Shown here one piece after another: positions 25,931 to 35,227 of a DNA stretch of 64,000 bases (its first letter is position 1; each line of letters opens with the position of its first letter). The translations under genes were made by a program, and so were the position numbers. The notes below the pieces were generated by a model. The model was not told the DNA's origin. It ran no database searches and saw nothing but the letters and a program-made list of their open reading frames with translations. The stretch comes from Piscirickettsiaceae bacterium (lineage in GTDB: Bacteria; Pseudomonadota; Gammaproteobacteria; Nitrosococcales; Methylophagaceae). The stretch covers positions 1 through 64,000 of the forward strand of contig JAIBDY010000003.1 of NCBI GenBank assembly GCA_024685995.1, read 5' to 3'.

Positions 25931-27714
25931 AGCGTATTGCCTTAATCGGCATGCCTAACGCTGGCAAATCAACATTATTTAATCGTATGAGTGGCGCCAG
26001 TGCTAAAGTCGCCAACTGGCCTGGCGTGACGGTTGATTTGCTCAGTTCTAAATTGTTACTTGCCGGTGAAATGGTCGAACTCGTTGACCTACCAGGTATT
26101 TACGATCTTCATGGCTTTTCGGATGATGAGCAAGTCGTTCGCCATTTCCTCGCCAATAATACTGTCGATTTAATCTTAATCGTAGCCAATGCCTCACAGG
26201 TTGATCGGCAATTAAGTTTGACCTTACAGCTGAAATCGCTCGATATGCCTGCAGTGCTGTTATTAAATATGGCTGACGAAGCGAAAAAAATGGGGATTAC
26301 GATTGATGCCGATAAATTGTCGGCTGAATTAGGCTATCCGACGCTATTATTAAGTGCCAAATATGGTCAAGGTTATGCTGAAGCCTATAAGTCGATTGAA
26401 ACCACATTACAACATAGTCAAGTGAGGGCAGCACAGTCGCTAGAAAAAGATTTTGCTATCGATCAGGCCATGGAATCTGAGCTTGAAGCCATCATCAAAA
26501 ACAGCGTCGACTTCCCTGTACAAGCGGCTAATTCAGTCACCAGCCAAATTGACCGTATTGCCTTACATCCTGTATTAGGGTTGCCCATCTTCTTTGGCTT
26601 TATGTTTCTGATGTTCCAAGCTGTGTATACCATTGGTGGACCGTTACAAGAGGCTACTGCTTGGTTACTTGAAACCTTCCGCGATATAGCGCTTGTGCCT
26701 CTACTCTCCAGTTTACCGCCTTTATTGAATGGCTTCTTAATTGGTGGCGTATTTGACGGCATCGCTACCGTTGCTTCCTTTGTCCCTATTATTATTGTGT
26801 TCTTTTTATTCATGGCCATCATTGAAGACAGTGGTTATTTATCTCGCGCAGCATTCTTAATGGATGCTTTGATGAGCCGAATGGGACTCGATGGTCGAAG
26901 TTTTGTCATGTTGCTAATGGGGTTTGGTTGTAATGTTCCTGCCTTAATGGGTACCAGAACCATGCGTAGTCGTGGTTTACGCCTGCTCACTATGTTGGTC
27001 ATCCCCTTTTCACTGTGTAGCGCACGGTTACAAGTTTTTGTCTTTATCACCACCGCGCTGTTCTCACCGCAACATGCGCCTATCGTGCTGTTCAGCCTCT
27101 ATATGATGACTTTTGTGATTGTTATCCTAACGGCATTATTATTTAAAGGCCGGTTTAATAGCCAAGAACCTTTCGCTTTGGAATTACCACCTTATCGCTT
27201 ACCAACCACACGCCAAATGATACTCCGAGGCTGGCATGAAATTGCGCACTTTTTAAAGCGTGCGACCAAATTTATTACTATTGGCGTCATCATGGTGTGG
27301 ATTTTGACCAATATGCCATTCGGTGTTGAGCCTGCCAGCACAGCCAGTTGGTCAGGTATTATCGGCGAATTCATGTCGCCTATTCTATCCCCTGCAGGTA
27401 TCAACCCTGAACTCACCGTGGCACTTATTTTTGGTTTTGTCGCCAAAGAAATTGTTATTGGTGCATTGGCTGTTATTTATGGCTTGGAAGGCTCAGCCTT
27501 AATGGCAGGCATTGCTGAACAAATAGACTGGGTGCAAGCCTATAGCTTCATGTTATTTACCTTGATATATACGCCTTGTTTATCGACGATTGCGACTTTA
27601 CGCGCAGAAGCAAAATCGAGCTGGTTTGCCGCCTTGGCCGTAGTTTGGCCATTAACTTTAGCTTGGATAATTAGTGCTGCCTTTTACCAAACAGCACGCT
27701 TTTTAGGCTATTAA
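25927..27714 (+). CDS. feoB: Ferrous iron transporter FeoB
   Basis: A 595-residue GTPase-linked Fe(II) permease. The N-terminal G domain has G1 GMPNAGKST, G3 DLPG (VELVDLPGIYDLHG) and G4 NMAD. The C-terminal part has about eight or more membrane segments with the two Gate repeats, including GFGCNVPALMGTRTM and the later GFVAKEIVIGALAVIYG. At 595 residues it is shorter than E. coli FeoB (773), a compact form seen in other lineages. The start is a GTG overlapping the feoA stop. Its stop overlaps the end of a small convergent gene by four bases. Confidence 0.95.
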   Translation: MKRIALIGMPNAGKSTLFNRMSGASAKVANWPGVTVDLLSSKLLLAGEMVELVDLPGIYDLHGFSDDEQVVRHFLANNTVDLILIVANASQVDRQLSLTLQLKSLDMPAVLLLNMADEAKKMGITIDADKLSAELGYPTLLLSAKYGQGYAEAYKSIETTLQHSQVRAAQSLEKDFAIDQAMESELEAIIKNSVDFPVQAANSVTSQIDRIALHPVLGLPIFFGFMFLMFQAVYTIGGPLQEATAWLLETFRDIALVPLLSSLPPLLNGFLIGGVFDGIATVASFVPIIIVFFLFMAIIEDSGYLSRAAFLMDALMSRMGLDGRSFVMLLMGFGCNVPALMGTRTMRSRGLRLLTMLVIPFSLCSARLQVFVFITTALFSPQHAPIVLFSLYMMTFVIVILTALLFKGRFNSQEPFALELPPYRLPTTRQMILRGWHEIAHFLKRATKFITIGVIMVWILTNMPFGVEPASTASWSGIIGEFMSPILSPAGINPELTVALIFGFVAKEIVIGALAVIYGLEGSALMAGIAEQIDWVQAYSFMLFTLIYTPCLSTIATLRAEAKSSWFAALAVVWPLTLAWIISAAFYQTARFLGY

Positions 27715-27908
27715 TTAATCCGATCTTTTTGCCAAGCGTTAGCATTATTACGGCGGTCTTGAAAACCTCGACGATCGCCCTGCTCGAGGTCAAAGCGGAT
27801 CATTTCACGACGATCATGACCTACGCGACGTTCATTACACCGTCTTTCTCGATTACCCGCGGCTCGCCATTCAGCATCTGTCCTGATCACTCTTCTATAA
27901 TTAGTCAT
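27711..27908 (-). CDS. Small arginine-rich protein of unknown function
   Basis: A 65-residue protein in which about a quarter of residues are Arg, arranged as RERRCNERRVGHDRREMIRF and GDRRGFQDRRN. An excellent ribosome site, GGGAGG, precedes the ATG by seven to eight bases, which supports real expression. The repeated x-RR-x patches might bind nucleic acid or acidic partners; that is a guess from composition. It converges on feoB with a four-base overlap and lies 62 bases after the start side of the pseudouridine synthase transcript. A plus-strand frame in the same place lacks comparable support. Confidence 0.6.
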   Translation of the reverse strand: MTNYRRVIRTDAEWRAAGNRERRCNERRVGHDRREMIRFDLEQGDRRGFQDRRNNANAWQKDRIN

Positions 27909-27970
27909 CAGCTCGCCTCCCAGTTTTAGCCAATCATTAGTGATAAAGTACGCTTTCAGCGCCTATTTTG

Positions 27971-28810
27971 TCAATAATTTAGTAAATTGAACACCTGTTG
28001 TTGGTGAGAATATGGGCACTCAAAGGCGAGATAATATGCCGTTAACTGTAAGTTATCTTCGACCTTAATCGTGCCATATAAGCGATCACCTACCACAGGA
28101 AAGCCCAGTTCGGCACTATGACGTCTGATTTGGTGCTTTCTACCGGTATCAATACTCACATCCAATAAAGAGCGATCTTTTTCTGCATCATAGTCAACAA
28201 CAGCAAAGTCGCTTTTAGCATGGCGACCATCAATATCAGTCGTGACCGTGATCGGCTGTTTTGTCGATGCATTCTGATCAAAGTAACCATGAACCCAGAT
28301 TCGATAACGCTTATCAATTTGACGCTGCTGAAATAAATTTGACAGTGCTGCTGACGCTTTCTTCTCGTGTCCTACAATAATTAACCCATTAGCAGCACGG
28401 TCTAAACGATGTATTGTGAAGCTGTTACGTTGGGGTGACAAATGTTGTTCTGCCCAACGGGTAATCGTACAATGATCCCCCCATTTTGACCCTTGAGATA
28501 ACATGCCATAAGGCTTGTGCCAGACACTATAATGCCCTTCATCGACAATTAACCTAGGCTCTATGGGGCTCTTATCTAATACAGCCTTGTCATAATAGAG
28601 GTGCAATGTGTTCCCTTGACGTAGGCTTTTTTTGGCGCGTCGTAAACGTTGTGTTTTACTACCCACCGTTTGCCAAACCGCCCCTTTTTGCATTAATTGT
28701 TTAATGCATTGCTTTGACAAACCCGATTCTGACGCTAACAAATCGACCGCTATACTGTTTTTTTGTGTAACCTCAATATGTTTTTCGAACCGGTTTGGCA
28801 ACTCAGACAT
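27971..28810 (-). CDS. RluA-family RNA pseudouridine synthase
   Basis: A 279-residue enzyme isomerising uridine in rRNA or tRNA. An S4-like N-terminal part (LLASESGLSKQCIKQLMQKGAVW) precedes the catalytic domain with HRLDRAANGLIIVGHEKKA, where the Asp of HRLDR is the nucleophile. KRYRIWVHG, DTGRKHQIRRHSAELGFPVVGDRLYG complete the signature. The ATG at 28810 is preferred over a GTG at 28822 because of the GTGGA seven bases upstream. Target site is not predictable; it is not clearly RluA, RluC or RluD. Confidence 0.85.
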   Translation of the reverse strand: MSELPNRFEKHIEVTQKNSIAVDLLASESGLSKQCIKQLMQKGAVWQTVGSKTQRLRRAKKSLRQGNTLHLYYDKAVLDKSPIEPRLIVDEGHYSVWHKPYGMLSQGSKWGDHCTITRWAEQHLSPQRNSFTIHRLDRAANGLIIVGHEKKASAALSNLFQQRQIDKRYRIWVHGYFDQNASTKQPITVTTDIDGRHAKSDFAVVDYDAEKDRSLLDVSIDTGRKHQIRRHSAELGFPVVGDRLYGTIKVEDNLQLTAYYLAFECPYSHQQQVFNLLNY

Positions 28811-28864
28811 GTTATGTTCCACTACTTTAACGTAAAATTATTATTTTTGGCGGGGGACTGACGC

Positions 28865-29320
28865 ATGTTTATACCTTATTTAAAGTATGGTTGTTCCATT
28901 TTTATTGTGTTATGCATCACTCATACAGCTTATGCTGAAGTATATAAATGGGTTGATAATACAGGTCAAACTCACTACTCTCAGTTCCCCCCAACTCAAT
29001 ATGAGGCAGATACTATCAAAACACGGCCTGGACCGAAAGTAGAACCCTCGCAATCACAACAAGCGGTTGATAGCCTAATTGAGCAACAAGCCAACGATGC
29101 AGCGCTTCGTGAAGAAAATAGAATAAAGCAAGCACAAGAAGCAGAACAACGTAAAACAAAATCAACAAACTGTGATGTTGCTAAAAACAATCTAGCCCAA
29201 TACCAAAATAACCCTAGCGGTCGCATGAAAAATGCCGCAGGTGAATACAGTCGGGTTGACGAAAATGAACGCCAACAAAAAATGAAACAACTGAAACAAG
29301 ATATACAAAAATATTGCTAA
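28865..29320 (+). CDS. DUF4124-domain secreted protein
   Basis: A 151-residue protein with a signal peptide (YGCSIFIVLCITHTAYA) followed at once by the DUF4124 motif VYKWVDNTGQTHYSQFPPTQ. The rest is polar and Gln/Lys/Glu-rich with a likely coiled coil (about 65-110) and ends in a helical RQQKMKQLKQDIQKYC. Two Cys occur in the mature protein (about residue 104 and the C-terminal Cys). Such proteins are common, poorly understood periplasmic proteins of gammaproteobacteria. It begins 55 bases from the divergent pseudouridine synthase gene and is followed after 14 bases by the tautomerase. Confidence 0.78.
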   Translation: MFIPYLKYGCSIFIVLCITHTAYAEVYKWVDNTGQTHYSQFPPTQYEADTIKTRPGPKVEPSQSQQAVDSLIEQQANDAALREENRIKQAQEAEQRKTKSTNCDVAKNNLAQYQNNPSGRMKNAAGEYSRVDENERQQKMKQLKQDIQKYC

Positions 29321-29334
29321 TCCAGGAGTCTACG

Positions 29335-29670
29335 ATGCCCTATTTAAATATTGTCACCAATAAACCTATTGCAGATGAAAGTAGTTTCTTAAAAGCAGCA
29401 AGCAAAGCTGTGAGCCAATCAACGGGTAAAGCTGAAACCTATGTCATGGTCAGTCTTGACACGCAACCCAGTATGTTAATGGGTGGCAGTGATGCCCCAC
29501 TAGCCTTTTTAGATTATCGTGCCTTAGGCTTACCCAATGATCGCACTGCCTTCTCAGACGCACTTTGTCAGTTGATTGAAGATCAGTTAAACATTACGGG
29601 TGATAGAATCTATATCAGTATGACTGATTCAGAGCGCCGAAACTGGGGTTGGAATCACCAAACCTTCTAA
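29335..29670 (+). CDS. MIF-like phenylpyruvate/dopachrome tautomerase family protein
   Basis: A 111-residue protein of the macrophage migration inhibitory factor family. The catalytic N-terminal proline is present after the initiator (MPYLNIVTNKPI), and TYVMVSLDTQPSMLMGGSDAP and YISMTDSERRNWGWNHQTF match the MIF core and C-terminal part. The start at 29335 is chosen because CAGGAG sits six bases before it and because Pro must be residue 2. Family members tautomerise phenylpyruvate in vitro; their physiological role in bacteria is uncertain. It precedes proS in the same direction. Confidence 0.88.
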   Translation: MPYLNIVTNKPIADESSFLKAASKAVSQSTGKAETYVMVSLDTQPSMLMGGSDAPLAFLDYRALGLPNDRTAFSDALCQLIEDQLNITGDRIYISMTDSERRNWGWNHQTF

Positions 29671-29727
29671 TGCTTCAGCCAAACACAGTACTTTTCCTTC
29701 ACCGTTTTATAGGATGTCACACCGCAC

Positions 29728-31440
29728 ATGCGTAGCTCACAAGTTCTCATTGCCACATTAAAAGAAACCCCTGCTGATGCAGAAATCGTTAGTCATCAGT
29801 TAATGCTCCGCGCGGGTCTGATTCGCCGCTTGGCATCAGGCTTATACACTTGGCTACCAATGGGATTGAAAGTGTTACGTAAAGCCGAAGCAATTGTTCG
29901 CGAAGAAATGGCCAATGCTGGTGCTCAAGAACTACTCATGCCTTCGATACAACCTGCTGAACTATGGCAAGAAAGTCAACGTTGGGACAAGTATGGGCCA
30001 GAATTACTTCGTATTCATGATCGCCATAACCGTGAATTTTGTTACGGCCCAACACATGAAGAAGTGATTACCGATTTAGTGCGCCAAGAAATTCGTAGCT
30101 ATAAACAACTACCCATTACTTTTTATCAAATCCAAACTAAATTTCGTGATGAGATTCGGCCGCGATTTGGCTTAATGCGTGCGCGTGAGTTTTTGATGAA
30201 AGACGCATATTCATTCCATCTTGATCACGCGTCGCTACAACAAACTTATGATGATATGTTTGCTGCTTACACACGCATATTTGAACGTATGGGCCTAGAC
30301 TTCCGCCCTGTTCAAGCTGATACCGGTAGTATTGGCGGTAACGCTTCCCACGAATTCCATGTACTGGCAAGTTCTGGGGAAGATGCCATCGCCTTTAGTA
30401 ATAAAGGTCAATATGCCGCTAATATCGAATTAGCCGAGGCCATCACCCCGCTTGCTGAGCGACCCGCCCCCTCAGCTACGATGACAACCGTCGACACCCC
30501 TGGGCAACATACAATAGAACAAGTGTGTCAATTCATGAATGTCACCGCAGCACAATGCGTCAAAACCTTATTAGTCGAAGGTGTTGAGGCAGATACGGTG
30601 GTGGCGCTCGTCGTACGTGGTGATCATGATCTCAATGAAATCAAAGCTGAAAAACATCCGCTTGTCGCTTCCCCGCTTACTTTCGCGACCCCCGAACAAG
30701 TCACCGAAGCCTGTGGCGCTAATATTGGCTCAGTAGGTCCTGTCGGACTCACAATTCCTGTTCTTGTTGATCGTGCCGCGGCACAAATCGCTGATTTTAT
30801 CTGTGGAGCCAACCGACATGAACAACATCTATCTGGCGTCAACTGGGCTCGAGATCTACCCGAAGCAGAAGTGGCAGACTTACGTAATGTTGTTGCTGGC
30901 GATCCCAGCCCTGATGGTGAAGGCACATTAGAAATTGCCCGTGGTATTGAAGTCGGCCACATCTTCCAGCTTGGTGATAATTACAGTCAAAAACTCAATG
31001 CCAATGTCTTAGCTGAATCAGGTAAATCACAAGTTCTCACTATGGGTTGTTATGGTATTGGTGTTTCACGGGTCGTTGCGGCGGCGATTGAGCAACATCA
31101 TGATGACCGCGGCATAATATGGCCATTAGCCTTAGCGCCTTTCCAAGTCGTGTTAGTCCCTGTCAATGCACATAAGTCTGTTCGATTACGCGAAGCGGCT
31201 GAAGCGATGTATCAACAGCTCCTTAATGCGGGTTTTGATATCTTATTTGATGACCGTGGGCAACGACCTGGCGTTGCATTTGCTGATATGGACTTGATTG
31301 GAATTCCGCACCGACTTATCCTGGGTGAACGTGGCTTAGACAATGGCGTAGTAGAATATAAATGTCGTGCAGATGGCAGCGAAGCAGAGTTTGCTATTGA
31401 CGATGTCATCGCACAACTTACCCAGAGATTGACGGCTTGA
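29728..31440 (+). CDS. proS: Prolyl-tRNA synthetase (bacterial type, with editing domain)
   Basis: A 570-residue class II synthetase that charges tRNA-Pro. Motif 1 is around [17 protein letters not shown], motif 2 is [21 protein letters not shown] and motif 3 is [19 protein letters not shown]. The YbaK-like insertion domain (about 225-400; [27 protein letters not shown]) removes mischarged Ala. An anticodon-binding domain ends the protein ([20 protein letters not shown]). Length is standard. It is followed after seven bases by the fumarase gene. Confidence 0.98.
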   Translation: MRSSQVLIATLKETPADAEIVSHQLMLRAGLIRRLASGLYTWLPMGLKVLRKAEAIVREEMANAGAQELLMPSIQPAELWQESQRWDKYGPELLRIHDRHNREFCYGPTHEEVITDLVRQEIRSYKQLPITFYQIQTKFRDEIRPRFGLMRAREFLMKDAYSFHLDHASLQQTYDDMFAAYTRIFERMGLDFRPVQADTGSIGGNASHEFHVLASSGEDAIAFSNKGQYAANIELAEAITPLAERPAPSATMTTVDTPGQHTIEQVCQFMNVTAAQCVKTLLVEGVEADTVVALVVRGDHDLNEIKAEKHPLVASPLTFATPEQVTEACGANIGSVGPVGLTIPVLVDRAAAQIADFICGANRHEQHLSGVNWARDLPEAEVADLRNVVAGDPSPDGEGTLEIARGIEVGHIFQLGDNYSQKLNANVLAESGKSQVLTMGCYGIGVSRVVAAAIEQHHDDRGIIWPLALAPFQVVLVPVNAHKSVRLREAAEAMYQQLLNAGFDILFDDRGQRPGVAFADMDLIGIPHRLILGERGLDNGVVEYKCRADGSEAEFAIDDVIAQLTQRLTA

Positions 31441-31447
31441 TACCAAT

Positions 31448-32977
31448 ATGACTGTGATTAACAAAAAAGACTTTATTGATAGCATTGCCGATGCCTTGCA
31501 GTTTATCGCTTGCTACCACCCCAAAGACTTTATCCAAGCCATGTCTGCCGCTTATGAGAAGGAACAATCAGCCGCGGCCAAAGATGCGATTGCACAAATA
31601 CTGATCAACTCCCGTATGTGCGCCGAAGATAAGCGTCCTATTTGTCAGGACACAGGCATCGTCAATGTCTTTATTAAGGTTGGGATGTCCGTGCAATGGG
31701 ACAGCGATCAAAGTCTAGAGGATATGGTGAATGAAGGTGTCCGTCGTGCTTATACTCACCCTGATAATATCTTACGCGCGTCGATTGTCAGCGATCCTAT
31801 CGGTTCACGCCAAAATACCAAAGACAACACCCCTGCAGTGATTTATAGTGAGGTCGTGTTGGGCGACAAAGTCGAGATTCATATCGCGGCCAAAGGGGCC
31901 GGATCTGAAAATAAAGCCAAATTCACAGTGCTCAATCCCACAGATAATTTAGTTGATTGGATTTTAGAAACCATCCCTAAAATGGGCGCGGGTTGGTGTC
32001 CACCCGGCATGATTGGCATTGGGGTGGGTGGCACAGCAGAAAAAGCCATGTTAATGGCCAAAGAATCTTTAATGGCACCGATTGATATACAGGCTTTAAT
32101 TGAACGTGGTCCAGTAACCGCAGCAGAAAAGCTACGCATTGAATTGTATGACAAAATAAACCAACTGGGTATCGGTGCCCAAGGTCTTGGTGGTCTGACA
32201 ACGGTATTGGATGTCAAAGTCAGTGATTATCCAACCCACGCCGCTTCTTTACCTGTGGCGCTGATTCCGAACTGTGCCGCTACCCGCCATTGTCATTTCC
32301 AGTTGGATGGCTCCGGGCCTGCCGAGTTCACTCCGCCCGCCTTGTCAGATTGGCCAGATATCACATGGCAAGCCGCTGCGAATACCCGCCATATCAATCT
32401 AGATACTGTCACTGCAGAAGAGGTTAAAACTTGGCTTCCTGGTGATACCTTATTACTTACAGGACACCTATTGACTGGCCGAGACGCAGCACATAAAAAA
32501 ATTGCCGATCTCTTTGCCACTCAACAACCCTTGCCTGACTCTTTAGATTTCCACGGGCGCTTTATTTATTATGTCGGCCCTGTCGATCCCGTTAAACAAG
32601 AAATTGTCGGACCTGCTGGCCCGACCACCGCTACACGCATGGATAAATTCACCGACATCATGTTAGGACAAGCTGGGCTATTGGGCATGATAGGCAAAGC
32701 AGAACGTGGACCAGAAGCGATTGCGGCTATCAAGAAACACCGTTCTGTCTCTTTAATCGCCGTCGGTGGCTCTGCTTACTTGGTTTCAAAAGCGATTAAA
32801 TCTGCCCGTATTGTGGCATTTGAAGAATTGGGTATGGAAGCGATTAGAGAATTCTATGTCGAAAATATGCCCGTGACCGTCGCAGTCGACAGCTTAGGTC
32901 AATCAGTGCATGAATCTGGCCCCAAAGAATGGCGTCAGCGGATCGCCGATATCTCGTTTAACAAACCTCACTCATAA
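31448..32977 (+). CDS. Class I fumarate hydratase
   Basis: A 509-residue iron-sulfur dehydratase converting fumarate and malate. The N-terminal alpha part has CAEDKRPICQDTGIVNVF, GAGSENKAKF and GAGWCPPGMIGIGVGGTAEK, and the beta part has GRFIYYVGPVDP and GPTTATRMDKFTD. Cys residues in RPICQDTG, GWCPPG and IPNCAATRH are the expected [4Fe-4S] ligands. The single chain fuses the alpha and beta parts as in FumA/FumB. Tartrate dehydratase is a related alternative. It follows proS by seven bases; the ribosome site is not obvious. Together with mqo it provides two consecutive TCA-cycle steps. Confidence 0.93.
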   Translation: MTVINKKDFIDSIADALQFIACYHPKDFIQAMSAAYEKEQSAAAKDAIAQILINSRMCAEDKRPICQDTGIVNVFIKVGMSVQWDSDQSLEDMVNEGVRRAYTHPDNILRASIVSDPIGSRQNTKDNTPAVIYSEVVLGDKVEIHIAAKGAGSENKAKFTVLNPTDNLVDWILETIPKMGAGWCPPGMIGIGVGGTAEKAMLMAKESLMAPIDIQALIERGPVTAAEKLRIELYDKINQLGIGAQGLGGLTTVLDVKVSDYPTHAASLPVALIPNCAATRHCHFQLDGSGPAEFTPPALSDWPDITWQAAANTRHINLDTVTAEEVKTWLPGDTLLLTGHLLTGRDAAHKKIADLFATQQPLPDSLDFHGRFIYYVGPVDPVKQEIVGPAGPTTATRMDKFTDIMLGQAGLLGMIGKAERGPEAIAAIKKHRSVSLIAVGGSAYLVSKAIKSARIVAFEELGMEAIREFYVENMPVTVAVDSLGQSVHESGPKEWRQRIADISFNKPHS

Positions 32978-32994
32978 GCATTTCAGGAGTTATC

Positions 32995-33444
32995 ATGCTT
33001 GCCATTACATTTCATTTATTAGCCGCAGTTATTTGGGTTGGCGGTATGTTTTTCGCTTATATGGCATTACGTCCGGCAGCAGGTGTGCTAGAACCACCGA
33101 TGCGACTGACACTGTGGTCTCGTACCTTTAAGCGCTTTTTCCCTTGGGTTTGGCTGTCAGCCATCACACTTTTTGCCACTGGTTTTTGGTTAATCAAGCT
33201 TTATGGTGGCATGGGTGCCGTGGGTCCGCATGTTCATATTATGTTATTGATTGCAATCATTATGATGCTGATGTTTATGCATGTGTTTTTTGCCCCTCAT
33301 AAAAGATTAGGGCGCGCTGTTGAAAACCAAGACTGGGCTGCTGCTGCGAAAGATCTAAACCAAATTCGCTTATTGATTTCTATCAACTTAATGCTCGGTC
33401 TTCTTGTGACGGTCGTCGGCAGTGCAGGCCAATATTATCTTTAA
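32995..33444 (+). CDS. CopD-like integral membrane protein
   Basis: A 149-residue protein with four hydrophobic segments, opening with MLAITFHLLAAVIWVGGMFF, the start typical of CopD-superfamily membrane proteins. Histidines at HLLAAVIWVGG and HVHIMLLI and FMHVFFAPHKRLGRAV are placed as in heme- or copper-linked relatives. TCAGGAG stands before the ATG. It sits between fumarase and a lytic transglycosylase, and no copper gene is nearby, so function is not assigned beyond the family. Confidence 0.72.
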   Translation: MLAITFHLLAAVIWVGGMFFAYMALRPAAGVLEPPMRLTLWSRTFKRFFPWVWLSAITLFATGFWLIKLYGGMGAVGPHVHIMLLIAIIMMLMFMHVFFAPHKRLGRAVENQDWAAAAKDLNQIRLLISINLMLGLLVTVVGSAGQYYL

Positions 33445-33454
33445 TCATGACTTG

Positions 33455-34138
33455 ATGCTGTGGAAAGTTGTCTTCCTCAGCTTGATTCTGCCATCGCTAA
33501 GCTTCGCTGCCGACAACATCCAACGTAGTGAAGGTCACGATGGCATTATCGAGTTTAGTAATATCAGCCCTAAACAACACAAGACGACGAAACAAACCAT
33601 TATCTACAAGTACCCAGCATCAGATGATATTCCCACGTTTACCAATCAAAAACCTCAACATATTGCCTCATTCGAAGTATTGAGATTTGACTGTTATGCC
33701 TGTCATCCTGACTCAACTGTCGATTGGTATAAGGTTAAGCTCAATCTTACTGCGTATTCTGCTCCTGTGGATCAGGCCGCTAAGAAACATCAAGTCGACC
33801 CCGCCTTATTGCGCGCCTTAATTCATGCCGAATCGGCCTTCAATGCCAATGCTTTATCTCATCAAGGCGCACAAGGCCTTATGCAACTGATGCCAGAGAC
33901 AGCAAACGAATTAGGGGTTCAGAATGCATTAGACCCCAAACAGAATATTTTGGGTGGTGCGCAATATATAGCCCAACTACTCAAACAGTTTAAGGGGGAT
34001 ATTAAGCTAGCAACAGCCGCTTATAATGCCGGTCCCAATGCTGTAAAAAAATATAGTGGCATTCCACCTTATAAAGAAACAGAAGTCTACGTCGAACGGG
34101 TCGGGATTTTGCTTCAACGATATCAAGAGGTGCTTTAA
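33455..34138 (+). CDS. Lytic transglycosylase, SLT domain
   Basis: A 227-residue periplasmic murein hydrolase. Signal peptide MLWKVVFLSLILPSLSFA is followed by a DUF4124-like strip (DGIIEFSNISP), a small Cys-containing part (FDCYACHPDSTVDWYK) and the SLT domain: VDPALLRALIHAESAFN with the catalytic Glu, GAQGLMQLMPETANELG and TAAYNAGPNAVKKY. Such enzymes cleave glycan strands with 1,6-anhydro ends. The ATG at 33455 is preferred over an earlier in-frame ATG (33422) that lies inside the previous gene, because it gives a clean signal peptide. Confidence 0.9.
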   Translation: MLWKVVFLSLILPSLSFAADNIQRSEGHDGIIEFSNISPKQHKTTKQTIIYKYPASDDIPTFTNQKPQHIASFEVLRFDCYACHPDSTVDWYKVKLNLTAYSAPVDQAAKKHQVDPALLRALIHAESAFNANALSHQGAQGLMQLMPETANELGVQNALDPKQNILGGAQYIAQLLKQFKGDIKLATAAYNAGPNAVKKYSGIPPYKETEVYVERVGILLQRYQEVL

Positions 34139-34140
34139 CC

Positions 34141-34413
34141 ATGAAAAGCATCAAAAAATTTCTGGCTGAAAATGATAATCTTACCCATTCCACCATGCAA
34201 AAGATCTCCTCTCATGTCCAACGACGACAAGGTGATTGGGTTTTCAATACCGTACTCGTCCAAGACCAAGACATACCGTTTAAATACAAACGCAAGAAAA
34301 TCTACAAATCGCTACAAGGCGCTCGGGTTGATATTATCTATTACCCAGCTACCGAAACCATTGCTGGCATGGAATTCGAATATATGAAAGTAGTGAAAAT
34401 CAATATTTCCTAA
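34141..34413 (+). CDS. Small hypothetical protein
   Basis: A 90-residue basic, soluble protein with no recognised motif. It reads as alternating beta and helix, with KYKRKKIYKSLQGARVDIIYY in the centre. It starts two bases after the lytic transglycosylase stop and is followed 40 bases later by the HugZ-like gene, so co-transcription with both is likely. Upstream GAGGTGC gives a plausible ribosome site. I do not assign a function. Confidence 0.6.
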   Translation: MKSIKKFLAENDNLTHSTMQKISSHVQRRQGDWVFNTVLVQDQDIPFKYKRKKIYKSLQGARVDIIYYPATETIAGMEFEYMKVVKINIS

Positions 34414-34453
34414 ACGTTGCTAGCCACCTCTCCGCAAAGCTTAAGGACATAAT

Positions 34454-35164
34454 ATGAGTAAAGCCGACCAAGCAGCACAACAAGCACGTCGCTTATTTAA
34501 CACTCGCTGCAATGGCGTGTTGAGCACGCATTCAGTGGACCTGCCCGGCTACCCTTTTGGTTCTATCACACCCTATTGCCTAAACCGTGAAGGGGAAGCT
34601 GTGATTTTAATCAGCAGCATCGCCCAACATACTCGTAATATCTTAGCCAATGAAAAAGTGTCCTTAATCGCCTTTGATGACCAAGCCGATGATAGCCAAG
34701 CCGCCGAGCGGATCACTTACATCGGTAATGCCATTGCAATAGATGATGACGCCATGGCTGAGCGCTACTATCGCTTTTACCCCAAGTCACGACATTATCA
34801 TCGAACCCATGACTTTAACTTCTATAAGATTGAATTCGTTAGCGTTCGCTATATCGGTGGCTTTGGTGAAATTTACTGGTTAGACAAAACAGATTTCCTG
34901 AAACCCAATCCTTTTAGTTTTGAAGCGGAAGCCGGGATGATTGCTCATATGAATACAGATCATCAAGATGCAATAAATCATTATTGTGCTGTATTTAATA
35001 TTGGTTATGAGACAAGCCAGCTTCCTAGCTTAGCGGCTATTGATAGTGAAGGCTTTTATCTACGTGTTGCTGGTCGACTGCATCGATTACCATTTGATCA
35101 TGCTGTACATAGCGCAATGGAAGTCAGACAAGCGTTCGTAGATTTGGCTAGTAGACCGATATAG
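34454..35164 (+). CDS. HugZ-family heme utilisation / pyridoxamine 5'-phosphate oxidase-like protein
   Basis: A 236-residue protein. The N-terminal part (1-145) has the split-barrel PNPOx-like fold signature LSTHSVDLPGYPFGSITPY and RFYPKSRHYHRTHDFNFYKI, and the C-terminal part begins EAEAGMIAHMNTDHQDAINHY, typical of a DUF2470 domain. This two-domain layout is that of the HugZ/HutZ heme-degrading proteins, but the same layout exists in proteins that do not cut heme. Heme binding is therefore a family inference. AAGGA lies upstream of the ATG. Confidence 0.78.
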   Translation: MSKADQAAQQARRLFNTRCNGVLSTHSVDLPGYPFGSITPYCLNREGEAVILISSIAQHTRNILANEKVSLIAFDDQADDSQAAERITYIGNAIAIDDDAMAERYYRFYPKSRHYHRTHDFNFYKIEFVSVRYIGGFGEIYWLDKTDFLKPNPFSFEAEAGMIAHMNTDHQDAINHYCAVFNIGYETSQLPSLAAIDSEGFYLRVAGRLHRLPFDHAVHSAMEVRQAFVDLASRPI

Positions 35165-35227
35165 TGTGGTCAAAGCGTCTGGGTACACGGCTATAAAGGG
35201 CTCAATCAAAAAAGGTAAGCGAACACG

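Noticed and set aside
33680-33715. CYACH, a CxxCH heme c-binding motif, in the lytic transglycosylase
   Set aside because: Relatives of this enzyme have a conserved CYAC pair followed by Asp at the same place, so the His is likely chance and the pair is probably a disulfide or metal site.
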